Assembly: GCA_963995525.1 (NCBI GenBank)
Contig: OZ023206.1
Span: 49,163,703-49,227,702 of the forward strand
Reading direction: 5' to 3'
Length of the DNA: 64,000 nt
Source of the DNA: Escarpia spicata
Taxonomy: Eukaryota; Annelida; Polychaeta; Sabellida; Siboglinidae
Shown here in pieces: positions 9,899 to 20,687 of this stretch (within the stretch, counting starts at the first letter, position 1; every line of letters starts with the position of its first letter). The notes beneath the pieces were generated by a model. The model saw nothing but the letters and a program-made list of their open reading frames with translations. It was not told where the DNA came from and ran no database searches. Position numbers and translations under genes: made by a program.

Positions 9899-9914
9899 TT
9901 CGCCAGGGGGCAGC
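9899..9914 (+). promoter_or_regulatory. CTCF-like motif at the left edge of the minisatellite region
   Basis: TTCGCCAGGGGGCAGC closely matches the core of the bilaterian CTCF motif (CCASYAGRGGGCRS), with two differences at its 5' side. It is a stronger match than the array monomers. Binding is inferred from the word alone. Confidence 0.4.
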
Positions 9915-10554
9915 ACAGATTAGCTGCTTAGGTCATTGAGTGCAATTTGTGCCAGATAATCTTTTCGAGAACTTCTTTTCGGGAAAATATTTTGGAAAAA
10001 TATTTGAGCAAACGCCATTCTAGTGAATTATTTGACAACAATCTTGCACAATGACAGCGTAGGTGGATAATCGAAGGTCAGAATTCGACAATCTCGGCGT
10101 AAATGGATAATCGAAAGTCAGAAATCAACAATGTAGCATTGTGGCATTATGGCCCTAATATCGTTACATTCTAGAGGCTCTACCTAATTATAAGACGTCC
10201 ATTTTCACGCATAACCTCCTTACACATAAGTGACTGATTACTCATTTGTCCACTAGAGGCGCTACCGTCTACGTCTACGTTATCATAGCGTAACCACTAC
10301 AGGCGCTACCGTCAACGTTATCATAGTATATCCACTAGAGGCGCTACCGTCTACGTTATCATAGCATAACCACTAGAGGCGCTACCTAATTATAAGACTT
10401 TAATTTGTCACGCATAACCTCGTTACACATAAGTGACTGATTACTCATTTTTGCACTAGAGGCGCAACCGTCTACGTCTATGTTATCATACCATAACCAC
10501 TAGAGGCGCTACCGTCTACGTTATCATAGCATAACCACTAGAGGCGCAATGTCA

Positions 10555-10850
10555 GTGTACTCGCTTTACGTTCCTTTTCTAGAGTGTTATTTTCTAAAAT
10601 AAGTTTACCATAAGATTCTGTAGTCGCTACTTCATAATATAGACAGCTTATATTACACATTTAAGGCTTGATTTGCGGAGTTTTAATATAGCGTAATCCA
10701 TTCGCTTCAAGCCTACGTGACAACCTACGTGCTCGATGGCACGCACTCATAGGCTATCTTCAACTGTCCACACACCTTCTGCATCTGCCGCTTACATGTT
10801 GGACTACAGTCTACGTCTACGTTATCATAGCATAACCTACGTTATGATAT
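10555..10850 (+). repeat. Unique-looking block embedded in the forward arm
   Basis: A non-monomer block beginning CTCGCTTTACGTTCC and containing GCATCTGCCGCTTACATG and TGGCACGCACTCATAGGC. It recurs as a reverse complement at 13880-14182 and as a truncated forward copy at 12305-12475. The paired inverted copies are the best evidence that the two arms form one fold-back structure. Confidence 0.85.
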
Positions 10851-11039
10851 ACTCATAGCAAGTATATCCACTAGAGGTCAGCGCTTACGCAACCGTACTT
10901 ACATGAATTATCATAGCATAACCACTAGAGGCGCTACCGTCTACGTTATCATAGAATAACCACTAGAGGCGCTACCTAATAATAAGGCTTCCATTTTTCA
11001 CGCATAACCTCCTTACACATAAGTGACTGATTACTCATT

Positions 11040-11910
11040 CTTGCACTAGAGGCGCTACCGTCTACGTTATCATAGCATAACCACTAGAGGCGCTACCGTC
11101 TACTTTAAAATAACAAGTATATCCATTAGAGGTCAGCGCTTATGCAACCGTACTTACATGAATGATCATAGCATAACCACTAGAGACGCACTAGAGACGC
11201 TACCGTTTACTTTAGCGTAACCACTAGAGGCGCTACCGTCTACTTTATCATAGCATAGCCACTAGACGCGCTACCTTCTACGTTATCATAGAAAGTATCC
11301 GCTAGAGGTCTGCGCTTATGCAACCGTACTGACATGAATTATCATAGCTTAACCACTAGAGCCGCTACCGTCTACGTCATGATCGCATAACCGTTAGAGA
11401 TGCAACCTTATTATAAGACTTCCATTTTTACGCATAACCACTATATAACTTCCTTACACATAAGTGACTGATTACTCATTCTTGCACTAGAGGCGCTACC
11501 GTCTACGTTATCATAGCATAACCACTAGAGGCGCTACCGTCTACGTTAAAATAACAAGTATATCCATTAGAGGTCAGCGCTTATGCAACCGTACTTACAT
11601 GAATGATCATAGCATAACCACTAGAGACGCTACCGTTTACTTTAGCGTAACCACTAGAGGCGCTACCGTCTACTTTATCATAGCATAGCCACTAGACGCG
11701 CTACCTTCTACGTTATCATAGCAAGTATCCGCTAGAGGTCTGCGCTTATGCAACCATACTGACATGAATTATCATAGCTTAACCACTAGAGCCGCTACCG
11801 TCTACGTTATGATCGCATAACCGTTAGAGATGCAACCTTATTATAAGACTTCCATTTTTACGCATAACCACTATATAACTTCCTTACACATAAGTGACTG
11901 ATTACTCATT
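11040..11910 (+). repeat. Higher-order repeat, two copies of about 430-441 bp
   Basis: The segment starting TTGCACTAGAGGCGCTACC at 11041 returns at 11482 and 11912, with shared sub-variants in the same order (TTAGAGGTCAGCGC, GAATGATCATAGC, CCGTTAGAGATGCAACC). The spacings are 441 and 430 bp. An eight-to-nine-base ACTAGAGACGC insertion near 11186 explains most of the difference. This is a higher-order organisation above the 38-bp monomer. Confidence 0.8.
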
Positions 11911-12304
11911 ATTGCACTAGAGGCGCTACCGTCTACGTTATCATAGCATAACCACTAGAGGCCCTACCGTCTACGTTATCATAGCCTATCCACTAGAGGC
12001 GCTACCGTCTACGTTACAATAGCAAGTATATCCACTAGAGGTCAGCGCTTATGCAACCGTACTTACATGAGTTATCATAGCATAACCACATGAGGCGCTA
12101 CCGTTTACTTTAGCATAACCACTAGAGGCGCTACCGTCTACGTTATCATAGCATAGCCACTAGAGGCGCTACCGTCTACGTTATCGTAGAGAGTATATCC
12201 ACTAGAGGTCAGCGCTTATGCAACCGTACTTACATGAATTATCATAGCATAACCACTAGATGCGCTACTGTCTACGTTATCATAGCATAACCACTAGTGG
12301 CGCC

Positions 12305-12475
12305 ATGTCGTTGCACTCGCTTTACGTTCCTTTTCTAGAGTGTTATTTTGTAAAATAAGTTTACCATAAGATACTGTAGTCGCTATTTCATAATATAGAC
12401 CGCTTATTTTATACATTTAAGGCTTTATTTGCGGAGTTTTAATGTTGCGCAATCCATTCGCTTCAGGCCTTCAGT
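12305..12475 (+). repeat. Truncated third copy of the embedded block
   Basis: Begins GTTGCACTCGCTTTACG and follows the first ~170 bp of the block at 10555, then breaks off after CATTCGCTTCAGGCC into TAAGTGACTGATTACAC array sequence. Confidence 0.85.
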
Positions 12476-13010
12476 CATAAGTGACTGATTACACATTCTT
12501 GCACTAGAGGCGCTACCGTCTACGTCTACGTTATCATAGCATAACCACTAGAAGCGCTATCGTCTACGTTATCATGGTATACCCACTAGAGGTGCTACCG
12601 TCTACGTTATCATAGCATAACAATTAGGGGCGTTACCGTCTACGTTATCATAGCATGTCCACTAGAGGCGCTACCGTCTACGTTATCATAACAAGTATAT
12701 CCACTAGAGTTCAGCGCTTATGCAACCGTACGTACATGAATTATCATAGCATAACCACTAGAGGCGCTACCGTCTAAGTTATCATAGCATAGCTACTACA
12801 GGCGCTACCGTCTACGTTATCATAGCAATTATATTCACTAGAGGTCAGCGCTTATGCAACCGTACTTACATGAATTATCATAGCATAACCACATGAGGCG
12901 CTACCGTCTACGTTATCATAGCGTATCCACTAGAGACGCAACCGTCTACGTCATCTTAGCATATCCACTAGAAGCGCTACCGTCTACGTTATCATAGCAA
13001 GTATAGTTAT

Positions 13011-13159
13011 GTATGTATGAGTATGTACGTATGTTGTGAGTTCTACTATCAAAAGAGTAAAATTTGGTGAGTTCTACTGTGGTGTCCTAGCCTTACACAC
13101 ATGCACGCACTCAAGCACCCACCCACCGTCGCCGTCCCCACCCGCCCTCGCCGCCGCCC
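13011..13159. other. Unique spacer at the symmetry centre of the fold-back
   Basis: Separates the forward and reverse monomer arms. It holds a TATG-rich stretch, two copies of GTGAGTTCTACT (about 13036 and 13067), and a C-rich tract with CACCCACCCACCGTCGCC. It has no monomer and no coding frame. Confidence 0.8.
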
Positions 13160-13880
13160 ATCTAGTGGTTATGCTATGATAACTTAGACGTAGACGGTAG
13201 CGCCTCTAGGACAAGAATGTTGTGCGTGAAAAATGGAAGTCTTATAATTAGGTAGCGCCTCTAGTGGTTATACTATAAAAACGTAGACGGTAGCGCCTCT
13301 AGTGCAAGAATGTTGTGCGTGAAAAATGGAAGTCTTATAATTAGGTAGCGCCTCTAGTGGTTATGCTATGATAACGTAGACGGTAGCGCCTCTGGCGGTT
13401 ATGGTAACGTAGACGGTAGCGCCTCTAGTGGCATTGCTATGATAATTCATGGAAGAACGGTTGCATAAGCGCTGACCTCTAGTGGATATACTTGCTATGA
13501 TAACGTAGACGGTAGCGCCTCTAGTGGACTTGGTATGATAACGTAGACGGTAGCGCCTCTAGTGGTTATGTTATGATAACGTAGTCGGTAGCGCCTCTAG
13601 TGGATATACTATGATAACGTATACGGTAGCACCTCTAATGGTTATGCTATGATAACATAGACGTAGACGGTAGCGCATCTAGTGCAAGAATGAGTAATCA
13701 GTCACTTATGTGTAAGGAGGTTATGCGTGAAAAATGGAAGTCTTATAATTAGGTAGCGCCTCTAGTGGTTATTATATGATAACGTAGACAGTAGCGCCTC
13801 TAGAGGTTATGCTATGATAAGTCATGAAATTTCGGTTGCGTAAGCGCTGACCTCTAGTGGATATACTTGCTATCAGTATA
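13160..13880 (-). repeat. Reverse arm of the 38-bp minisatellite
   Basis: The same monomer in the opposite orientation (GGTAGCGCCTCTAGTGG, then TTATGCTATGATAACG). It also carries the reverse of the CCACTAGAGGTCAGCGCT variant at about 13467-13485 and 13840-13858. It is shorter than the forward arm, so the fold-back is asymmetric. Confidence 0.9.
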
Positions 13881-14182
13881 TCATAACGTAGGTTATGCTA
13901 TGATAACGTAGACGTAGACTGTAGTCCGACATGCAAGCGGCAGATGCAGAAGGTGTGTGGACAATTGAAGATAGCCTATGAGTGCGTGCCATCGAGCACG
14001 AAGTCTGTCACGTAGGCCTGAAGCGAATGGATTGCGCAATATTAAAACTCCGCAAATCAAGCCTTAAATGTATAAAATAAGCGTTCTATGTTATGAAGTA
14101 GCGACTTCAGAATCTTATAGTAAACTTATTTGAGAAAATAACACTTTAGAACAGGAACGTAAAGCGAGTGCACTGACATGAC
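13880..14182 (-). repeat. Inverted copy of the embedded block
   Basis: Reverse complement of 10555-10850: it carries CATGCAAGCGGCAGATGC, GCCTATGAGTGCGTGCCA and GGAACGTAAAGCGAG. It marks the right end of the fold-back complex; monomers stop here. Confidence 0.88.
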
Positions 14183-14199
14183 CGATCATGTTTTTGTAT

Positions 14200-14600
14200 T
14201 TAAATAACCTTGGCAGACTCGGCAGTTTTGTGGGGTACGTGTTCGCGTGCACATGGGGCCTTCACCGCGTTTGTATCAATACAGGGGCCAACAACACCTC
14301 TGTATTCGCTTGTTCGTGGTGTGTCCCGCCTAGAGGGTAGTGCCTCGTCCCCGCCGACTCAACAGGGAGGATGCTGTTGATCTGAACAACGGCAACGCTG
14401 TTGGCCGGAGCGCATCGCTTCCGGACCGCGTCCCGCTCAACAGCGGGTGCTCGGCCGTGACTCGCCACCAGCCGCTGATCTACCTCATCGTCGTGCCCAG
14501 CTGGGAGATGGTTTCGGCCCTTATTCTGGACCCCCTCGGTCACCCTACGCCGGTAGACCTCCTACGGTCTACGGAGGTTATTGAACTAACGTTGTGATAT
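14200..14600. other. GC-rich block of unknown nature
   Basis: Markedly more GC-rich than its surroundings. Overlapping open frames occur on both strands (14262-14543 on -, 14340-14597 on +), as GC-rich non-coding DNA often gives. I recognise no domain in either frame. It could be a decayed gene piece or part of a mobile element joined to the minisatellite complex. Confidence 0.4.
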
Positions 14601-14643
14601 TATTGTACGTTAAAGGACATAACATTAAGCACTACTAACAATG

Positions 14644-15862
14644 AACTAATACAAATATATAGCTTACTGTCTCCTTTCCTATGTTCACAATGTCAAGTAA
14701 TAATATCCGATTTGCCTCTATATTCCAACTAGTCGTGCGCCTACAATAATAATCCACTATAAAGTAAACTTCAGCTTAATAATGCAGCACCCTTATTAGA
14801 AAACAGTCTTACGCCTACCTAGGTTACGATATGAATAATACAGTAGTGTTCTCCAGCTCCGGCTAGCGTCGTTCTATGTTATATTTAGCTTTTACCGTTC
14901 CGCCTCACGACAATACCGAACTTTGTACGCCCGCTTACAGCTAAACTTAAAGTCATAGGTCGCCATTATTCATCGAGACCGGCAGCCGCCGTTGTATTTC
15001 GTCACGGACTACGGGTTTGTACAGGATCACAAGAGAATAAAATAATAAGCTCACAACACACGCATAACCACTATATAACCGCCTTACACATCAGTGCCTT
15101 TTTCACGTGTAACCACTATATAACCTCCTTACACCTAAATTACTGATTCTTACACATCAGTGCCTTTTTCACGTGTAACCACTATATAACCTCCTTACAC
15201 CTAAATTACTGATTCTTGCACTAGAGGCGCCTTACGCATAAGTGACTGATTGTCAACTAATACAAATATATAGCTTACTGTCTCCTTTCCTATGTTCACA
15301 ATGTCAAGTAATAATATCCGATTTGCCTCTATATTCCAACTAGTCGTGCGCCTACAATAATAATCCACTATAAAGTCAACTTCAGCTTAATAATGCAGCA
15401 CCCTTATTAGAAAACAGTCTTACGCCTACCTAGGTTACGATATGAATAATACAGTAGTGTTCTCCAGCTCCGGCTAGCGTCGTTCTATGTTATATTTAGC
15501 TTTTACCGTTCCGCCTCACGACAATACCGAACATTGTACGCCCGCTTACAGCTAAACTTAAAGTCATAGGTCGCCATTATTCATCGAGACCGGCAGCCGC
15601 CGTTGTATTTCGTCACGGACTACGGGTTTGTACAGGATCACAAGAGAATAAAATAATAAGCTCACAACACACGCATAACCACTATATAACCGCCTTACAC
15701 ATCAGTGCCTTTTTCACGTGTAACCACTATATAACCTCCTTACACCTAAATTACTTATTCTTACACATCAGTGCCTTTTTCACGTGTAACCACTATATAA
15801 CCTCCTTACACCTAAATTACTGATTCTTGCACTAGAGGCGCCTTACGCATAAGTGACTGATT
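14644..15862 (+). repeat. 611-bp tandem duplication
   Basis: AACTAATACAAATATATAGC begins at 14644 and again at 15255, a spacing of exactly 611 bp. The two copies (14644-15254 and 15255-15862) agree almost base for base; I saw only a few substitutions (for example TAAAGTAAAC against TAAAGTCAAC). Each copy contains a nested pair of 66-bp repeats starting TTACACATCAGTGCC (15084 and 15150 in the first copy). No coding content is recognised. Confidence 0.93.
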
Positions 15863-16500
15863 ATTCATTCTTGCGTGAGAGGCGCTACCGTCTACGTTAT
15901 CATAGCAACTACGATTTTGTACAGGATCGCAACAGAATAAAATAATTAGCTCACAACACACGCAACTAATACATAAGACTGAATACTCATTCTTGCGCTA
16001 GAGGCGCTACCGTCTACGTTAGAATAACCGCTAGAGGCGCTGAGGTCAGCAGTTATCATAGAGGCGCTGAGGTCAGCATAACCACTAGAGGCGCTACCGT
16101 CTACGTTATCGTAAGTATATCCACTAGAGGCGCTACCGTCTGTCTGTATATATTTCCACAAGAGGCAGCACTCTACAGGGTGTCTGACTATTTACCGCAA
16201 GATGCAGCACTCTACAGGGTCATTAAGCCTCATTAAGCAAAAATGTCAATATATATATATCCGCAAGAGGCTCTCTACCGGGTAGAGACGCTACTCACAA
16301 CACCTCACGAATAACCACTATATAACCTCACCTACACATAAGACTGATTACTCATTCTTACGCTAGAGGCGCTACCGTCACATAACCATTAGAGACGCTA
16401 CAACCGTCTACGTTATAGCAAGTATATCCGCTAGAGGCGCTACCTTCTACGTTATAGCAAGTATGTCCACTAGAGGGCAGCGCTAATGTACTTACATGAA
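15863..16500 (+). repeat. Degenerate tail of the minisatellite complex
   Basis: Diverged forward monomers (GAGGCGCTACCGTCTACG and relatives) mixed with CCGCAAGAGG and GCAGCACTCTACAGGG words (about 16155-16225). The serine-rich - strand frame at 15946-16161 is a translation of these repeats, not a gene. Confidence 0.75.
16467..16480 (+). promoter_or_regulatory. Exact CTCF-consensus match at the right edge of the array
   Basis: CCACTAGAGGGCAG fits the degenerate CTCF core CCASYAGRGGGCRS at every position. Most monomers are one G short (CCACTAGAGGCGC), and the CCACTAGAGGTCAG variant differs at one base. Occupancy is not shown by sequence. Confidence 0.45.
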
Positions 16501-17755
16501 CCGGCGGGTTCAACCAGGCATCAATCAAACGTTTTTTATAAGTAAGCTGTCAAAAATTAATAAAGATAAGAGGTTTTTTATAAGTAGATTTTTATGACAG
16601 GTCATTAATAATTTTTTTTTTATAAGTAGGAATCCAAATAATTGGCTGATCTAAAATCCTTTGAAGTTCCTTTGATCTTTGCATTATGCACGGGGCTCTG
16701 CTGCCCTTAACTACTTCTTGCCATCATATCCACATTGACACAACACTAATGTTTTCGCCACAGTAGATATGTTTTTTGTTCAACTCGTTTATTGACATTA
16801 CTTCTGATTATATAATTATTTACCTCGAAAGTTGCCATTGAAGAGACATTGACATTAATCTTACCGTAATGCCATACAATGTTCAACAATACGACATATT
16901 AGCATTACTGGTCAACAATTGCAGGGAATTTTGGATTTCAGACTGACAAATTCACAGCGCAACTGATTATGTACATGTGTTTGATATTTGCATAACAATT
17001 TTCAAAAGAAATGTTTATTCTTAATGGTATCAATGTATATATATATATTTATACATGTACATGGGCTATTCTTACAAAACGTGTTTGATAATGTTAGAGT
17101 AACAACATCAATTGTAAATTTGCATGTATTATAAACTAGTTCTAGTGGTATCAAGAGTGCTGATATGTGCATGAAACAGCAAAGTTTAATCTGAAATATT
17201 AGTGGAGAAATCAAAGTTCAACATATCCATGTTTTAAGAGTTAACTTTGATACCTTCAACAAATCATAATTTGATAAATGCTTTATTGAATTTGACAGTT
17301 GTCTAAATAGATCAGCTGATCATGATAGAAAGCTAATCATAAAATGTAGTACACAAAAAATGTTGAACTTTCGTTGGCATTTATATAATAACAGTTTTTG
17401 TGACAAATATTCACTTTTTGTGAGAATGGCTCTTTACACATGCATCAATAAATATAATAATAATATGTTCCTTGTATGTACACGCAATCACATACACACA
17501 CAAACACACTATAATTATTAGTTCTTTTTATGTAGGCTAACAGTATATATTGCTACATACAGTAGAACTCCTCCAAGCAGCCATCGATTAAATACGGCCA
17601 GGCTATATCAATGTGTTCTGTTGATTCCATGTATATCATTACTAAATGTCTAAAGGGGTCACCCTTTTACTCTGTATGCTAGAAAAGTACAGAATAACCA
17701 CAATTTATGCAGGAAACAACACAGAGACTAATGTAGATATGAAAAGGCCAAATGG
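16501..17755. other. No supported gene; AT-rich flank of the Polinton relic
   Basis: Contains three copies of TTTTTTATAAGTA (about 16533, 16573 and 16611) and a short TATA microsatellite at about 17036-17050. The word CCTTTGAAGTTCCTTTGATC (16658-16677) has a near match at 23139 on the far side of the Polinton relic. No coding signal. Confidence 0.5.
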
Positions 17756-17863
17756 ATGACGTTTATTAGGGGGGTCCAGTGTGTAAGCCAGATAGCTTCT
17801 GACGTATGTCCCCTCCGCGAAGTTAGGCTGCAACGGCTTGCTCGGCACCTGACATCCGTCGAC

Positions 17864-18256
17864 CTAGAGGGCGAGGAAGTTTATGCCGTTGTGCTTCGCA
17901 TTAAAAGGGTTTTTATTGTAGGCCCCGTTATAGGCGTCGTTGTCGCGTACGCACAGGAACACGCGTTTACGCAGCACCCCGGGTAGACGTTCTCGTGATT
18001 GTGAGACATGGTGCTCTGCGGTATCGAGAACACCTTGCAGTCGACTCGACGTAGCGAGTACTTGGCCGTCCCCTTCGTCAAAGCTTTGATGTGACCAAGC
18101 TGAACGGCCGGGTTCACCTTGGCTTTTCGCACCTGCAGGAAGGTCTCCGTCAGCACGATGTTGATCCCCGGTTTGGCGCCAGTCACATCGGGACTTTTGA
18201 TAACGTTCGGCTCCCGAAGAGGTTGCCCAAGCCGTGACCTCGCTGCACTCTAGCAC
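17864..18256 (-). pseudogene. Major capsid protein (double jelly-roll type) fragment
   Basis: Two - strand frames share the homology. One carries VRKAKVNPAVQLGHIKAL followed by GTAKYSLRRVDCKVFSIP, and the other DNDAYNGAYNKNPFN further on. These stretches resemble the mid-part of Polinton PY/major capsid proteins (often named F54H12.2-like in animal genomes). The family protein is several hundred residues long; only a central piece is visible, and it changes frame near 18000. The C-terminal half is missing towards 17760. The capsid assignment rests on my recognition of the family pattern, not on a search. Confidence 0.5.
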
Positions 18257-18299
18257 CGACGAAGACCGGTAGATTGCCGCCGACGTGTCGTGTGTATTA

Positions 18300-18900
18300 G
18301 TCCTCGTACACGGAACTTCCGGCCCTCGCCATCAAAACAGTTTCGGTTTTACAGCGTCTGATGTGAAGCGTCGCTACGAGTTTTCCCTGCTCGAATGGTA
18401 TCGGTCGACCGAGGTCGTCCCTTATAACTATATCGACCGCATCGAACTGTTTCCGCTAAGGGGTACTTCGGAGTAACGGGGCGAAATTGTCACCGACAAT
18501 GCGCGATTCCACGATGTCCGTGTATTCATACATGGTGTCGAGTCACTGATGCATGTCCACGGTGGATTTCCCCTCGTACTCGAAAGTGTACTCACCGTCG
18601 TTTCTGGGATAGAAGGTGGCCGAAGGTGGCGGGACTTTTGATAATGTTCGAGTGGAACCCTAGTATGGTTGCCAGGGCGCTCTGATGGGGCATGCTAAAT
18701 TCGACACCCGCCGTCATACGCAGCATCATCCGGTTGGAGATTTGGCTGTAGCTCATGTATGCCTTGACACTTTCGGTGTTCAGCCTCGTCAGCTCTGCGT
18801 TGACTGTGTGCATCAAATCGTAAACCCCTTGGTAATAGCCGTAAGGGATGGTGCTGGCGCGGTGAATATCAGAACTGTCTGCGGATCGGTAAATACCCTG
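18300..18900 (-). pseudogene. Penton/minor-capsid-like protein relic
   Basis: The - strand reading contains IPYGYYQGVYDLMHTVNAEL and, after a run of hydrophilic residues, ATILGFHSN. In another frame nearer 18500 it has YTDIVESRIVGD. The order resembles the Polinton PX (minor capsid, penton-like) protein, whose fold is a single jelly roll forming the capsid vertex. Its place just upstream of the capsid relic fits the usual neighbourhood. There are at least two frame changes and an in-frame stop near 18545, so it is not functional. Moderate confidence. Confidence 0.42.
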
Positions 18901-19074
18901 CTCCCCCGTCTTGCAAGCCATATAGAAGACGATGACCGTGTACAGGACGAAGGTCTGACACAGGAAGACGATTTCGGCTTTGGGACACTCGTTACCGCAA
19001 AGACGCCAAGGAACGTGTTCGTCGACGGTGGCGTCGGTAGCGTCGACTGTTGTCACCTCGTCAGTCATCGTCAC
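18900..19074 (-). pseudogene. Small single-span membrane protein, run into the next gene
   Basis: The frame starts at an ATG at 19074 with an acidic N-terminus. It then has a hydrophobic span, AEIVFLCQTFVLYTVIVFYM, which looks like one membrane helix. It then continues without a stop into the penton-like sequence, which suggests that a small separate gene lost its stop or that a deletion fused the two. Short membrane proteins at this position occur in animal Polintons. Function unknown. Confidence 0.4.
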
Positions 19075-19079
19075 GCGAC

Positions 19080-19400
19080 TGCGGGTCCGCGATAATGCAC
19101 CCGCCCTTTATTATATGCTCCATCAACTGAAAGCCGAGTAATGCTTTGTACCGCCCCGTTTTGTGCAGTTGCGCGCACCCCCCGTGGCGGGTCCAACGCG
19201 CCTTGTAGGGTTGCCACCTACCCAGGACGGTCGCGGTGAGGCTAGACCACGGCGGCGATGCCTCTATCGATATCATGTACTTCAAGAACCGAGGCCCGCG
19301 GGCCTTTTCCTACCGCCTCGTTTTGTTAAATCGTGCGCACCCCCGACAGTGTCTGAGCCACCGCGTGTTGTCCATGACTGCAGAGGCACGAGCGCTACGC
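19080..19400 (-). other. Unassigned part of the Polinton relic
   Basis: GC-rich, with overlapping short frames on both strands (19061-19285 on -, 19163-19517 on +). None shows a motif I recognise. By position it lies between the integrase chromodomain and the membrane/penton genes, and could be a degraded gene. Confidence 0.4.
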
Positions 19401-20440
19401 CTACCTCTTATAGGTCACGCGCGCCTTGGCATCGATACAGCTATTGAAGGAAGCCGGATAACCGCTCCATTTCACGAGCACCTCCGCACCGCCCCCCTTC
19501 CGCCGCCGCCGTTGTAGAACCGCCCCCAAGCAATAAAGGTTATCTTTCGAGACGGTTACTTTGAGTAGCTCCGGTTCGTACAAGGTGCCGTCTAGTACCG
19601 TTCCGGCGTCGTCCATCAATCGGTAAACGTAAGGGTCGGACGGTTACGTTTCTACGACGGTGAAGAGCTCTTCGCTCTAGTTTGCCATGTACTCCTTCTT
19701 GAACCTGCCCTTCGCCTTTCTTATGCGTACGCGGTCCCTCTCGCAGTTTCAGCTTGCCTCGACCCCCGCCGCCGTACTACAGCTACCACACGGTCTCCTG
19801 GTTCGAGGCGTTGACACTCGCCAGCGCCCTACCGATACATTGATGGTAGGCGTTGTTGTACGACCGCACGAAGTCCGGCAACGCCTCCACGTACCTCAAC
19901 GTTTGATGCTTCTTGAAATACCTCAACATGCGGGTCTTTAGCGTGCGATTGAATTTTTCCACGACACTCGCTTTGGTCTCCTCGTTGTGCGTCACAAAAT
20001 GGTGGACGCCGTGCTCCTTCAAGAGTTTCTGAAAGGGTCTGTTGAGATACTCCGTGCCCTTGTCAGTATGTAGCGCGCTCGGCCTGTTGCTGCAGCATGT
20101 CCTCGAAGGCCATAACGAGCGCCGGACCGGCTTTACTCTTCAACCGAACGCACCACGCCCGCTTCGAAAAGACGTCGATGTCCGTCAATAGGAACGTCGT
20201 CCCGTCGTTGTGACAGGTTAGCTACGTCGACGAGGTAGCTTGCCACTGCTGGTTTCGACCGCCCACTATGACGCAGCGCCGTTTGAAAAGACGTTTGACC
20301 GGCTTGTGAAGGGCATAGGTGTCCTGTTCCGACAACCACTGCTTGACGGCCGGTTTCGGTACTGGAGTCGCTCGGTGCGACGCGTCGACGCCGCCGTAAC
20401 TGCCCACTTGTTTCGGCTCGAAGTAGGCGCGGTTCAGTAG
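19401..20440 (-). pseudogene. Polinton integrase (DDE core plus chromodomain), frameshifted
   Basis: Several - strand frames line up as one integrase. The N-terminal part (20440-20222) includes VKQWLSEQDTYALHKPVKR and VIVGGRNQQWQA. Around 20215-20240 the frame moves and LVDVANLSQ, the neighbourhood of the first catalytic Asp, appears. At 20022-19783 THNEETKASVVEKFNRTLK holds the region with the catalytic Glu. The C-terminal chromodomain (KVTVSKDNLYCLGAVLQRR then VLVKWSGYPASFNS) lies at 19619-19401. At least two frame changes and gaps separate these parts, so it is dead. Chromodomain-bearing retrovirus-like integrases of this kind are a hallmark of Polintons. An LTR retrotransposon is unlikely because no reverse transcriptase, protease or LTR accompanies it. 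Confidence 0.82.
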
Positions 20441-20628
20441 GTCCCGTTGAGGGCGAAGCTTTCGTTGCGTACCACGTCGTCGCCGTTGCACCACCGCCAT
20501 GGGGCTGTCGATCGCCTTCCGAATAATAATATAATAAAGAAAGCGACCGCTACTGCGACTACAACAAAGGCGACGACTACCGTTGTTTGTCGCTTCATAC
20601 TGGCTTCTGGCCCCATCGGGCGTTTCAC
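20434..20628 (-). CDS. Possible small membrane protein of the Polinton relic
   Basis: A 64-codon frame with one strongly hydrophobic span (VVVAFVVVAVAVAFFIILLF) after a short basic N-terminus. It lies between the conserved protein of unknown role and the integrase, on the same strand. It could be a small virion or membrane protein, or a chance frame over simple GTT/GCT-rich sequence. There are no homology grounds. Confidence 0.3.
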   Translation of the reverse strand: MKRPMGPEASMKRQTTVVVAFVVVAVAVAFFIILLFGRRSTAPWRWCNGDDVVRNESFALNGTY

Positions 20629-20687
20629 TCCTCTTTAATACGCTACCCACGGGCGCTCTAGAAATTGATCGCGCGACGCCTGGCCGG

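Larger units (their letters stand above)
10170..13010 (+). repeat. Forward arm of 38-bp minisatellite (fold-back complex)
   Basis: The monomer is 38 bp: CACTAGAGGCGCTACC, then GTCTACGTT, then ATCATAGCATAAC. It recurs in several dozen exact or near-exact copies, sometimes adjacent and sometimes separated by variant words such as CCACTAGAGGTCAGCGCT, GCAACCGTACTTACATGAAT and ACATAAGTGACTGATTACTC. All copies here read in the + direction. Frames across it are repeat-driven and not coding. The long-arm-of-tandem-repeats design, with a reverse arm at 13160-13880, resembles fold-back transposons such as Drosophila FB/Galileo. No transposase is visible. Confidence 0.9.

Noticed and set aside
10170..13010. 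CRISPR-like array of about 38-bp repeats
   Set aside because: Monomers are mostly directly adjacent or separated by recurring variant words, not unique spacers. There are no cas genes and the context is an animal genome.
14262..14597. Overlapping open frames on both strands in the GC-rich block
   Set aside because: No motif in either frame; open frames on both strands are expected in GC-rich non-coding DNA.
15946..16161. Serine/glycine-rich protein on the - strand
   Set aside because: The frame is a translation of minisatellite repeats.
19401..20440. LTR retrotransposon or retrovirus integrase
   Set aside because: No RT, protease or LTR nearby. Chromodomain integrase together with capsid and ATPase relics fits Polinton.
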